64,000 bases of DNA. Source: Azadirachta indica. Taxonomy: Eukaryota > Streptophyta > Magnoliopsida > Sapindales > Meliaceae. Below are positions 35,901 through 47,900 of the stretch, in pieces. Position numbers and translations under genes: made by a program. The notes beneath the pieces were generated by a model, which ran no database searches, was not told the DNA's origin, and worked only from the letters and a program-made list of their open reading frames with translations. The stretch's first letter is position 1, and every line of letters begins with the position of its first letter. Location: the NCBI GenBank assembly GCA_022749755.1, contig CM040440.1:4797769-4861768 (forward strand), in the 5' to 3' direction.

Positions 35901-38648
35901 GAGAACCAATAAAAAGTTGCACAATCATTTTTGTCTCATTATTAGTGTAAGCTGTAGCTTAAAAGGAACTGCTTAGCAGATGAAAGATAACAAACTAGTG
36001 TTAGTGTTTCCTAACAGGTGTATTAACATTTTTGACGAAATTATAGTCAATTGGAGACTTATCAATTTGGGATTATCATTGATAAATCTCCAATTAAATG
36101 TTGAGGTGTTTGTAAAATTTGTGTGAATGTTGAAATATTTATATTGAGATGCTGGTGTTTTCCGCTAAGCCATGTTTTCATGGAAGTTGTCACAATTACC
36201 AATGCCATGTCTTTCTTTTCTTCTTATTCTACGACTAATGTGTTTTACTTACTTTCTTTTCCTGATATTTCTTGGGCACATCAAAAATTATTGCAGCTTC
36301 TGTTGTCATTGAAGAATTTGGTCATAGGGAGGAGTATGGACCCTTGTTTGTCACAACTTTTGAAAGATTTACACAAGCAGCATCGGTGATGGCTCTTAAC
36401 TCTTCGTATATATGTGACCAAGAACCTGATCTAGTGGAAGCCTACACAAATTTTGCATCCACTTTTGTTCGTAGCTCTCGTAAGGTTTAGTACACCTATC
36501 ACTATTATTGATCTCGTTCTCCTTTTTAATCTTTATCCATTCTGTTGTCAGCTGTTATGAAGACTCAACTCTTTTGCAGAAATAAATCTGAATCTTTTTA
36601 AATATGTGTGAGCCTCAGGAAGTATTGGCTGTATCTGGTGCTCTTCTCGAAGTTTCCTTCCAGAAGGCAGCTATATGCTGCACAGCTATGCATCGAGGAG
36701 CGGCACTAGCAGCAATGTCATATTTAGCTTGTAAGCATAATGCATCACCGTCTCTTTCTTTCTGTCCACTGATCATAGCATCTGAAACTGGAGCAGGAAT
36801 CATATACACTTGAGCCCTCTCCATCTGACACTGTCTCTTCTTTGGAATTGCATATCTTCCGAGGGAGTAGAACATACTGCATTTTTCTTTATTGCAGTAA
36901 TATATATTGTGAAGGATGAGTAGGAAAAGTGAAATAGACTATAAAATCATTTGACATTCAAACATAGGGAGTCAGAAATAATTGTGTAGTAGAAGAAGTA
37001 ATTATAATGTTATACCTATGTGATGCTGATGACATGAAACATGCTGTTATATATGTGAGACTCATCATAGAAATTAAACCCTAAAAATCTATATAATAAA
37101 AAAATTTCTCTGTCATAGCTACCTATAAACTTAAATATCAAGTTCTTTCATGACTATTCATCTTTGAACTCACACTTTAAATTTGTAGTCCTATTAGGCC
37201 TTCTGATTTTTCTAGTAAATGAGTTGAAAAGCACATTCTGCAGCCGAATTATCCATGAAAATTGGAGAAATTCTGTTGCGAGAGCCTTATAGCAAACTAT
37301 GTGTGAGCTTATATTTTGCATGTTTAATACACTAGAAGTTAAGGTTTAGGAATAACTGCAGCTTTATGTGATTCTTCATGGAGTTACTGCTCCCTTTGTT
37401 AGCATTTTATTGTAATCTCTTTGTTGCTTTGTTGTTATTTCTGGTTCAGTTCAAACATGTTTAGGTAATGATTATTGACGGTGACTTGTGTTGATGATTG
37501 TTCAAGGTTTCTTAGAAGAAGGCCTGACATCTTTGTTGGGATCCATGATTAGTATTCCTGAAGGATCGTTTAATGCAATGGCAATTCAGGTCTTATCTCA
37601 TAGTGGTGAGGGACTTGTATCAAATGTGGTGTACGCTTTACTTGGTGTTTCAGCAATGTCACGGGTAATTACACTTTTAAATCTCAAATATATATGCTTG
37701 TAATGTGTATAATAGTTTGTTTTCTATTTAATTTAAATGGACTGGATATGTGATATGTTATATAATAATGTCTAGGGTTTTGACCTGCAAATAAGCCAAA
37801 TTTTGGGACATCAGCACTAATGTCAAATATTATATCTATCAAATTTAAGGCTCCTAAGTTTGTGACATCTATAAAAAGCATTGCATGGTAGGGGATTCAA
37901 TTTTGCAATAAAGCATTGGAATAATACTTAGGAAAGTACTTGCATAATGACTGCAGTTTCAGTCGTTATCTTCAAGCAAAGAATTCTCCCTTCTAGAAAA
38001 TAATCTGTTATTAGCATAATTCTAGTTATAGGTTTTCCTTGGGTTGGTTTTGGAATTGAATACTAGTGCTTGCAGAAGAAATACGTTATGAGTACATATT
38101 AAACTGCTCTTTACCAGTATCTGGTAGTCAAAATATCAAAATTTTTTCAATTGTAGAAATTATTGTTGCTTCCTCTTAATAGGTTCACAAGTGTGCAACA
38201 ATCCTTCAGCAATTGGCTGCAATTTGCACAATAAGTGAAAGAACGACCTGGAAGACTATTCTTTGTTGGGAATCTTTGCAAGGATGGCTACATTCAGCGG
38301 TCTCTCTCTCTCTCTCTTTCTCTCTGTTTTCGTGTGCCCCTATGGCCTAAACCAGCAAACATGTTCATATGAATTTCGTTTTCTTGGATTTCGGATTATT
38401 TAAATACTTTTAAGTTGTAGCAGGTGCAGGTTCTTCCAGCTGAGTATCTAAAGCAAGGAGAAGCAGAAACTTTGGTTCCAGTCTGGTTAAAGGCTCTTGC
38501 TGGTGCAGCTTCAGATTATCTGGAGAGCAAGAGCTGCAATGGAGGACATAGTAATTATGGGCATATGCAAGGGAAAGGTGGACGAGTTCTGAAGCGACTA
38601 GTTAGAGAATTTGCTGATGGTCACCGCAATGTCCCAAATCTGACTTGA
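26910..38648 (+). CDS. MOS14: MOS14 / transportin-SR, importin-beta family nuclear import receptor
   Basis: 24 exons: 26910-27128, 27599-27697, 27789-28013, 28181-28300, 28549-28632, 28741-28800, 29462-29590, 29806-29867, 30349-30405, 30666-30789, 31258-31389, 32675-32755, 32843-32956, 33086-33165, 33439-33574, 34117-34266, 34892-34974, 35111-35298, 35403-35495, 36297-36484, 36619-36730, 37507-37664, 38183-38299, 38424-38648. All phases close, giving 3,036 nt and about 1,011 residues. The N-terminus ([26 protein letters not shown]) is the importin-beta N-terminal HEAT region, and the protein ends in [20 protein letters not shown]. Arabidopsis MOS14 imports SR splicing factors into the nucleus and affects splicing of resistance genes. 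It is homologous to human TNPO3. A second ATG two codons on (26916) could be the real start. The product is about 50 residues longer than I recall for Arabidopsis, so one internal exon border may be off. Confidence 0.92.
32069..32132. repeat. 32-bp tandem duplication in MOS14 intron 11
   Basis: Copies at 32069-32100 and 32101-32132 both start taggatccagatatagattc and differ at one base. Both lie in the 1.3-kb intron between exons 11 and 12. Confidence 0.9.
33829..33910. repeat. compound microsatellite (TA)n-(CTAT)n-(TA)n-(GATA)n-(GA)n
   Basis: Adjoining short repeats run from the AT tract at 33829 through CTAT and GATA units to a GA tract ending near 33910. They lie in MOS14 intron 15. Confidence 0.85.
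38301..38317. repeat. (TC)n tract touching a MOS14 splice donor
   Basis: The TC run starts at the second base of the intron after exon 23 (donor gtctctctct at 38300). The repeat therefore forms part of the 5' splice site. Confidence 0.8.
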
Positions 38649-39973
38649 TTGTATCCCTAGCAATCAGGGCTTTTCTGTCCTGCCTGTTGGTGATTGATTC
38701 ATGTATGTTGTAAATGGAAGACTTCTTGGGGACGTATTGTTTGAGCGACGTCCCTAATTTAATCTGTACAGTATAATGTCCCCAATTTTGTTAGAACTCT
38801 TAAGATGCAGGTTAGGTAATTCTTTTAAGCTAAAATATGTCTGCAAGAGCGGGACGGTGGAGAGGAGACGAGAATATTGTGGATTATGCACGGTAAAAGA
38901 AAAAAAGAATAGTGATATTTTTTGTTTCATATAAACTTGGCACATTATTGTGAGTTAATAGAGGTAAACCAATTTTTGACGGCGGACTCTGTGAGCTTGA
39001 TTAAGAAGGGGGAAAAAGACCATTCTTGATTGGCTTTTTAGGTAACGGCAACGTTTTACGTGTTCCGTAGGGTGAGCAGTATTGGTCCCTTCTTGACATT
39101 GATTAAATCTGTTGACGGAAAATTGTGACAGGATTATGCTTATAGTTAGACTGCGGAAACGGAAATACGATGATAAGGACATAGATCTTATCCGAATTGA
39201 AATGTTGAAAGAGACTTGTTGAATACGGTAAGTTATAAAGGTCCTGTTTAACAACTAATATAAATAAAGTTTCTCGCTAATTTAAGAATGTCAGTATTAA
39301 AAAAAAAATTGATTGATTCATAATGATTAGATAAATGATTAGGGTTTTATGAGCTGTAAGAATATTCTTGGTTAACTTTTACTCCACTGTAAAGTTCTGT
39401 AATATTGTGTTCTCATTATATAAAATTGCATTATAAAATGAAGATAAGAAACTGAATTTTGTGTATCAGAAATTGGGGGTGATTTAAGATCAATTATATA
39501 ATTAATTTACTAATTCAATTTATTTAGGAGGATCTTTTGTATTTCTGGTGTATGTGCGAAACTGTTGTTTGTATTGAAAATTAAAAACTAAAATTTTTTT
39601 AGATTTTATATTTTTGGATAAATATCTAAAAAATTTTAAGAGCGTTTTGACAAAAAAGAAAAAAGTTAATACAGCGATATTTATGGAAACTATTTTTAAA
39701 CTATAGTATTGATAGTAATTTTAATATTGGTTAGTATTTTAATTTGTTAACACCAAAAAAATATTATAAGCCGCAATTATTTATGACAATTTAGTTTAAC
39801 ACTTGGTCATTTTTATTAAATTTTTAAAAAAAGAAATTTAGAATCCAAATGCGCCCACAAAAGAAAAGACTATTGTAAGAAAAAAAAGAAAAAGAAAATT
39901 CTGGTGAGGAAGGGACTGGGCAGGAGGAGTGTTTTGTGGGTCCGGTAGGGAGACAAAGACATCTCCAACTGGA
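38649..39973. other. intergenic: MOS14 3' region and eRF1 promoter
   Basis: The first few hundred bases are probably MOS14 3' untranslated sequence. About 39250-39860 is AT-rich. Its right border, reading tgggcgcatttggattc on the minus strand near 39848-39864, resembles the end of a decayed MITE-type element, although I could not find a convincing partner end. No gene is seen. Confidence 0.45.
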
Positions 39974-39981
39974 AAACCCTA
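39974..39981 (+). promoter_or_regulatory. telo-box (AAACCCTA) of the eRF1 gene
   Basis: AAACCCTA lies about 80 bp before the end of the presumed first non-coding exon. Telo-boxes are typical of plant translation-apparatus genes and act near the transcription start, which fits the gene downstream. Confidence 0.55.
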
Positions 39982-40059
39982 GGATTCTCTTCTCTCCTTT
40001 GAGGGACAGACAGACTGCAGAAACCCCATCCGTCTCTGTTGCGCCGTCGCCAATAGCTG

Positions 40060-41709
40060 GTATACTTTCGCTGACTTGTTTAGATCTCTAACTTAAATAT
40101 GTGCTTTCTCCTCTCCCTTCTTTTCTTTCTATCGCTATCAAATTAACTCATCTTCTTCTCTATCAACTGATGAATCGATTCTAATTTTTACTTTCTTAAG
40201 CCGGATTACTTTCGGATTCAGTTGTTAAAGACTTAGTACTGCTTGAATCGTTGTGCTTGGATTGCTATTCTTTATGTGATTGCTTACTGCATCTGTAGAT
40301 ATTGAATCGAGCTCTACTTCAGCTTTGATATAATTTGTTTTATCGGTTAATTAAAATCTAAACTATGTTTAGATCTTGCTGGGAGAACACGTATCATATG
40401 CATTTCTTCCTTCAAATGACTTGTTCCCATCCTAAGTGATAAATTTAGTAGTGTTGTGGCTAATCAGTACATTTTTAGTTAGAAGTTCTTAGAATTGTAA
40501 TTGAATTTTTTAATGATCTTATTATTTATATGCACTCCGACAAGGGCAGTCGCAAATTTGAATCTGCTGGAAATGAAGTTTAATTTGAGTAAGAGCTCAC
40601 TTGAGTGTTTGCTCTTCTTTTGGGAATTTTGGTTGTATTGAATTCAGTGGGTTGCCTATGCTTTGCTGACCTTTTGTATTTCTCTTGTTGAAATGTGTTT
40701 TTACACTTGGTTAGATGTCTTCTTGTCCTTAAACTAATCTGAAATGTTGACCTGCTGAGGAGCATAGCTAAACTTTATGCTCCTAGGGTAAGGCAAATTT
40801 TTGGAAACAAAAAAAAATGAACCTTTATAAGGATCGTATCCTCTTGCACACTTAAAAACGATATTAATTTAGATAAAGTTTTGGATATGTGCTGTGGAGA
40901 ACAAGGCTTGGAAGATGATATAGAGATGATGTCAATCCTATGGTTGTGGGCTTTAGTTCGGTTGTCTCTTTGATTTGCATTTCAAGAATGACATTTGGGT
41001 GGAGACTGGGTTCTTGATTTGGGGGGCATTGAACTGGATTAGATGGGCTTGTTTCCTATCTTTATGGTGCTTCATGCACTGGCCTCCTAGGGAGTTTTTT
41101 TTTCTTTTTTTTTGGGGTGGGGGTGGGCGCTTTTGTCGGTGTGTATCTCATCCTTAGTTATACCTTGAAAGAAAGCTAATGATTGGGCATGTATTAGTCA
41201 TAAAATATTTTTGTTGGAAGTGTATGTTTTCCACTGGTTGGCCGACTCACTATGTTTTAATCATGAGCCCGCTTGTGATATTTTTTGTGAAGGATAAGTT
41301 AGGTGTATGTTTCAGTATAAGCTTTTTTATTTCAGTCCATTGCAGAAGGAATGAGATTTAATTATTTTTTTCCTAAGAACACTCTAGTTTTTGTGTGGTG
41401 AAATTACTTATTAATTGATTGCTTTTATTTTTTTTTTCCAATCCTTCAACAGATTTTGGGCTTTGTAACATGTAATATGCTGCTTATAGTTTCTCATGGT
41501 ATTTTTGTTAGATATGGGTTCTGGACCATTTTTATGTTTACATCGTTAAACTTCTTACCCAATATTGAGTTTATTGCATAAATGGTGATTTGAAATGCTT
41601 TTTGCTCATTAATTTTATTATTTCACTTGGATTATTGTTTCATTATATTATTTAAAAGCTCTAAATTTTTGTTCCTACCGGTTTTCAGAGTATATCACTG
41701 TTTTTGCAG
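40060..41709 (+). other. leader (5'UTR) intron of eRF1
   Basis: A CT-rich untranslated stretch (about 39990-40059, with tctctgttgcgccgtcgcc) ends at a possible donor gtatactttc. A strong acceptor (ctgtttttgcag) ends at 41709, 19 nt before the ATG. The space between is T-rich and non-coding, as expected for a long leader intron. Short frames inside it are not credible. The exact donor is inferred. Confidence 0.6.
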
Positions 41710-41728
41710 TGTCTATCAGTAATCCACA

Positions 41729-43042
41729 ATGTCAGATGGTCAGGAGACGGATAAGAATATCGAGATATGGAAAATCAAAAAATTGATCAAGGCATTGGAA
41801 TCTGCTAGAGGCAATGGTACCAGTATGATCTCTCTTATTATGCCTCCACGTGATCAAATTTCTCGGGTCACGAAGATGTTGGGCGATGAATTTGGAACTG
41901 CTTCAAACATTAAGAGTCGGGTCAACCGTCAGTCTGTTTTGGCTGCTATTACTTCTGCTCAACAGAGACTGAAGCTATATAATAAGGTTCCTCCTAATGG
42001 GTTGGTGCTTTATACTGGAACAGTGGTAACTGAGGATGGCAAGGAAAAGAAAGTGACAATTGATTTCGAACCTTTCAAACCCATAAATGCATCATTGTAC
42101 CTTTGCGATAACAAGTTTCACACAGAAGCTTTGAATGAACTCTTAGAATCTGATGATAAGTTTGGGTTTATTGTCATGGATGGAAATGGCACCCTATTTG
42201 GCACATTAAGTGGAAATACAAGAGAGGTGCTTCATAAATTTACTGTTGATCTACCGAAGAAGCATGGAAGAGGAGGACAGTCAGCTCTTCGTTTTGCTCG
42301 TCTTAGGATGGAGAAGCGACACAACTATGTGAGAAAGACTGCAGAGCTTGCCACGCAGTTCTTCATCAATCCAGCTACCAGTCAGCCCAATGTTGCTGGG
42401 TTAATTCTTGCTGGTTCTGCTGATTTCAAGACTGAGCTGAGCCAATCAGATATGTTTGATCCTCGTTTACAAGCCAAGATATTGAACGTTGTTGATGTCT
42501 CTTATGGTGGGGAAAATGGTTTTAACCAAGCTATTGAATTGTCAGCAGAAATCCTGTCAAATGTGAAGTTCATCCAGGAAAAACGTTTGATTGGAAAATA
42601 CTTTGAGGAGATCAGTCAGGATACTGGAAAGTATGTGTTTGGTGTTGATGACACATTGAAGGCTCTGGAAATGGGTGCTGTAGAAATACTTATTGTTTGG
42701 GAAAATCTGGATATCAATAGGTATGTACTGAAAAACAGTGTTACAGGTGAAATTATTATAAAGCACTTGAACAAAGACCAAGAGGCTGATCAGAGCAACT
42801 TCCGGGATGCAGCCACATCTGCGGAGTTGGAAGTTCAGGAAAAGATGTCTTTGCTTGAGTGGTTTGCTAATGAGTACAAAAAGTTTGGTTGCACACTTGA
42901 ATTTGTCACCAACAAATCCCAGGAGGGATCACAGTTTTGCAGAGGTTTTGGCGGAATCGGAGGTATTCTCCGCTACCAGCTTGACATAAGATCATTTGAT
43001 GAGCTATCTGATGATGAAGGAGTTTACGAGGATTCTGATTAA
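41729..43042 (+). CDS. ERF1: eukaryotic peptide chain release factor subunit 1 (eRF1)
   Basis: Uninterrupted frame of 437 residues, full length for the family. Domain 1 has TASNIKS (residues 57-63) and YLCDNKF (124-130), which read stop codons in the ribosomal A site. Domain 2 has GGQ (182-184) within [13 protein letters not shown], which triggers hydrolysis of peptidyl-tRNA. Domain 3 binds eRF3, and the end is acidic ([11 protein letters not shown]). It acts in the cytosol in translation termination and in nonsense-mediated decay. The single-exon coding region behind a leader intron is usual for plant eRF1 genes. Gene order suggests the eRF1-2/eRF1-3 lineage. The gene is tail-to-tail with ACS. 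Confidence 0.97.
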   Translation: MSDGQETDKNIEIWKIKKLIKALESARGNGTSMISLIMPPRDQISRVTKMLGDEFGTASNIKSRVNRQSVLAAITSAQQRLKLYNKVPPNGLVLYTGTVVTEDGKEKKVTIDFEPFKPINASLYLCDNKFHTEALNELLESDDKFGFIVMDGNGTLFGTLSGNTREVLHKFTVDLPKKHGRGGQSALRFARLRMEKRHNYVRKTAELATQFFINPATSQPNVAGLILAGSADFKTELSQSDMFDPRLQAKILNVVDVSYGGENGFNQAIELSAEILSNVKFIQEKRLIGKYFEEISQDTGKYVFGVDDTLKALEMGAVEILIVWENLDINRYVLKNSVTGEIIIKHLNKDQEADQSNFRDAATSAELEVQEKMSLLEWFANEYKKFGCTLEFVTNKSQEGSQFCRGFGGIGGILRYQLDIRSFDELSDDEGVYEDSD

Positions 43043-44937
43043 AAACGAAAGCTTAATGCCTGATGCATAACGAAATGTGAAACTTTGTACCAAGTGTGAT
43101 GAATTGTTCCTACTACTGCTATATGACATATCAAAAGAATAATTTTGGATATTCCTGCTTTTCCATATTTTAGTTGCACATCTGTCGGACCCAAGATTGT
43201 TTTTAAATAAGCGTTGTTACTCAAATTCATTTAATTTTTTTGGCGTTTCAACTAGACAAATAGCTTGAGTTGGGTCAAGATGAAAAATGGGGATGCTTAT
43301 GGTGTTTTCTCTTGGCAATTTAGATTTTCTAATGGAATTTGAAGCAATCTTGTTTTGACATAATATGTTGGTTACCTTGCGACATATTTATTAACATCAT
43401 GTTATGTTCCGATTCTAATTTGGGTAGTTCATATTATTATCATCATGTCATGTTCCCATTCCAGTTTGGGCACGTCATAGGTTGAGTTCAGAGTTGGGAA
43501 TTATTATGTTTCCTGATGTTGGTTGATTGATTGATTGATTGAGTGATCGAAGGAAATGAATTGACTACTGCTTTTTATTTTTTTGGTTATATTGGACGGC
43601 GGTGGTGGTGGTGGTGGTGGTTGGCCCGGCGACTGGCATGCCAAATTCTCTTAGGATTTGCCGCACTGTTATATTAGATACCCTGGTGATCAGGTCATAT
43701 GACATTACTAGCTGCTATGGATAAGTGTAACTCGAAGACTAACTTGATCGGTCACATAACTGACTGTTCTCATCCATTTCTCTCATTTTTTCCACAAGTT
43801 ATTTGTTTGTGTATTTGGATGCTTAATAAGAAGAAACTTTTGTCATGACCCAATAACATAAAAGGAAAGGGTTTTCATTTTCTTTTTGACCCTCCAATCG
43901 TACAAATGTCTTTCTTGTCTTCAGTATAATTTCTTTCTTTCGACTTAATTTTTTTTCTTTTTAACAACTCTCTTACTTAAGCAAGTCTCTCATTAAATGA
44001 GTAATTTTTTTTTCTAAGGTAGTATAAAAAGTTATTAAACTCGCTCAAAGAAACTTTTAATTTTGTTAGAAATTTGTGAATTCAAAGTTAAAACTGGCGT
44101 TTAAATTTTGTATTGCACATTTTTGCAGAATATAATCCTGTATAATAAGAGATCTGTAAAATTTTAAGATAATAATTTTGTAATACAAACAAAAAGGTAT
44201 GCATTGACTTAGCTAATCGGAAAATAAAATAAGACTTAGTTAATCGGATAATAAATTTATTTTATTTATTTTTAACTTAATTAGAGGTAAAACCAAACTG
44301 TACTTTGATTAATCGGATCAACACTTGGAAGATAAAATTTGATCCACCCATCCAATTTTTTCACAGGGGAATTGCGATGCCACCGGAGGTCTAATTCTGT
44401 TTAACAGCAACCTCATCGTGATATTTTTAATCGTTCAGCTTTTGTCAAACATACATTTTGATTATACAATAACAATCATTTCACAGGTATTTTGCCACAA
44501 AAATAAAACATTTCACCTCAACCATACAAAAAACATTGTTTCAAAATTAATTATTTTTCAATGATTTAATAAAATTTCTTAGAACAAACACTTTCATAAC
44601 CCAATTTCCATTATTCTCTTGATAAAAAAAAAAAAATGATGTTACAAAAGTTCCGGATATCCTAAAGAAAATTTAGTGTAATGTACTGAAAATATAAAGT
44701 TCATAGGGAACTAAACACAACCCGATTTCATTAATTTCTCTTATTTTTATTGAACATCACACTGGATAATAAATAAGAGATTGGTTTCGGAAAGGGGCCA
44801 AGATATTATGTGAATGAAAATGACCAAAAAAAAAATAATAATAATGGTTCCTCAATGTAACTCGTGGTATGAGACGGTAACTATATTGAAATGTAGTCTT
44901 TTGATTGATCACCTATCACAGTACAAATTAGGAGTTT
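43043..44937. other. convergent intergenic interval between eRF1 and ACS
   Basis: It holds the eRF1 3' untranslated region at the left and probably that of ACS at the right. Simple repeats include (TTGA)n near 43523-43543 and (GGT)n near 43599-43621. The stretch from about 43970 to 44660 is AT-rich. No gene is supported. Confidence 0.5.
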
Positions 44938-47900
44938 TCAGCTATCAGCAAGTGCAATCAGTTCATCCACCACACCTGGATCTGCAAGTGTGCTGGTGTC
45001 TCCCAACTCATCTAACTGCCTGGAAGCAATTTTTCTCAGAATTCTCCTCATTATCTTTCCACTTCTCGTTTTTGGAAGGCCAGGGGCCCAATGGATTTTG
45101 TCAGGTGCCGCAAATGCTCCAATCTGCAACGTGTAACAAATAAATTAGCTTAGCATATACTAGTCAATGAATACACACATGCATAGACACTGTTGTGGCA
45201 GTCAAGGAGGGAGAGCGAGCATAGTAAAATAGATGAAAGGATCCAAGCCGAGGTCAGCAAAACAATCATATTTGACAACCTGTTGGCTTTGGTTACGAGA
45301 GACTTCCAAGTAGCTCATCTTGAATCTCAACAGCTTGATGCAATAATAAGCAATATTTATCTGATATTTGATGTTCCTTAATCCCACTGTGTCAGTGATC
45401 ACAGTCACTTCTTTTATTTTAATAAAAAAAATATAAAATTCTTTTGTAAAAAATAATTCAAATCTCCCCTATCCCAATGTGAGTGGGGTTTGAACCCCAG
45501 GCCTCTAATTACTTGAACCAACTAGCACCTACAATGTTCACGTCACTAATTGGCTGTAGCTAAAATACACAATTGCAAAATTTAAACCTTCCAATTTTAT
45601 CAGTATCTGTTGTTAAACCTTGAGATGCTATTCACCTTTTGATTTCATGACAATTTGACTAATGTTATCTAACTCATGTTTGACAAACATCATAGTCATG
45701 ACTTTTCCACCTAGTTTTGTGGGTTTTGGGTTTTGACCATATAGACAGATACTATATAAATTATAACCATAACAGCAGCCAAAATAAAATTTGCAAGGTG
45801 GGCAGGTATATTGCCATATCTAGAAAGTACATGGTTACCATTTACCATTGGGTAATTGCAATCTAAAGCTATATATCATTCATAGTGCAAACTTTGACAT
45901 GTAATTCTCAGGAGCTGTCTCAGGATGCCCAAAACCTGGTCAACTGAGGATTAACTGACCGGTTTAAAGATCACTATTTTTCACGTGAACTCTGGATGAG
46001 AAAGGTTAAGGCAACTGTTTTGTGGAAAAAATGAATTGGTTTTGACTAGAACTAGACAGCATGGGAGTTCTGAATGGTCCACTTCAGCAGCTTTCTTAAG
46101 AAGAGTGATATGACTTTCTCGGATATGATTGATCACGGCAATAAGCATTCAATTTTCTGATAAAGCATATATTTATACAGATTTCGGCTTATCTTTGTAC
46201 TAGAAAGATCTACGGGTTAGACAAAAACCTGTTTTCTCACTGTGAGTGTAAGTTCCTTCCGGAGTTCTTCACTGTAAGGTACACCCTCCACAAGAGTAAC
46301 AAATGCATATATGCCCTGCCCTTTCACCTAGTGGCAACAAAAAACGATAGTGGTATTAGATATACAGGATAAAAGCATCTGCATCAAATACTAACACTTT
46401 AAACACAAAATGTGTGAGAATTGGCACTTTTAAACTGTACTCCCCTCCCTCTCTGTTTTTATCCCTTTTTCCTCACCAATTTTCTCTCCCGCCCTCACAC
46501 ACAAGTGTGCCTTAAGTATACCTCATGCTCAACACCAACCACAGCAGCTTCTGCACATTGGGGATGAGAAACTAAAGCAGATTCCACTTCTGCTGTGCCA
46601 ATGCGATGTCCACTGCACACATTAATGGACTTCATTCAAAGACAGCAAAATTGGCACACAATATGATTCAGAGACATTCATATGCATATAATATGATTCT
46701 GATGCTTAGATATGTACAACTCACTATAAGAAAGCAAGAATGCAATACAGAGTTTACTAGAATGAGCCAGTTAGTTAATTATATCTGGCTAATTGGTTTA
46801 ATATTTTGCACACTTGTTCCATGCAAATGAGATGACTGCTGATGGAGCTGATCAAATTCATAAAGTACCTAACATTGATGACATCATCAACTCGTCCAGT
46901 GAGCCAGTGGTATCCATCCTTGTCCCTGAAACATAGACCCAAGGAGCATCACTAACCATCGCAGTCGTATAGCATGTTTTCTACTGCATCTTACCAATAA
47001 ATAAAGGGGCACTTTCAACAGATTAGATCAAACACCAGAACATTGCATGAGAAGGCTAAATCTAGCTCACAAGCAGTGGTGATGTACCAATGACTCTTCA
47101 GTATTAGTAGGAACTTGCCTGCTGCAGCCATCCCCACTGAAGTAATATCCCGGGAATGGCTTAAAGTAGGTGGTTTCATATCTTTCATGATCACCATAGA
47201 GAGTTCGAAATGCACCAGGCCATGAATTTTTTATGCAAAGATACCCATTGCACTCGCCGTCAATTTCAACACCCTTTTCATCTACTATGACAGGCTACAA
47301 TTCAACCAAAGAAGATCATGTGACACAGAGGCAAAAGATCAAGGCAAAGAACCGAATAGACATATCTTATGGTAACAATATAAGAGTTTCGCATCTCATA
47401 CCCGAACCCCAAAGAAAGGAAAAGTCGCAGAACCAGGCTTCTGCGGCCAGGCACCTGGTAATGGAGTAATCTGCCAAATAGTAGGGATGAACTAGTATTA
47501 ACTACATTGGCCAGGAAGAGCACATTTATATACAGCAATGTCAAATCATGTTACTATACATATCTTCTATCAAGTATGCGCAATAAATAGTTATAGAATA
47601 GGAAACACGAAGAAAAGAAACACATTTACCATGAAGCCACCGGTTTCAGTCTGCCACCAAGTGTCAGAGATGGGACACCTTGCATCTCCAGCTACATTGA
47701 AAAACCACCTGCATGAAACAGGAGCATGTTAGACATACTTTTACAGAAATATGCTTAGACACGTTGGCTTCTGCATTAGACAACAGAAAGGAGCTAACAA
47801 CCTCCATGCGCTTGGATTAATAGGCTCGCCAACACTCCCAAGGACCCGTAAGGATTTGCGAGAGTATCGGGTAACATACTGCATAATCAATAAGAATAGA

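Noticed and set aside
40580..41361. Short frames inside the eRF1 leader intron
   Set aside because: T-rich intronic sequence between a presumed donor and a strong acceptor, with no homology signs.
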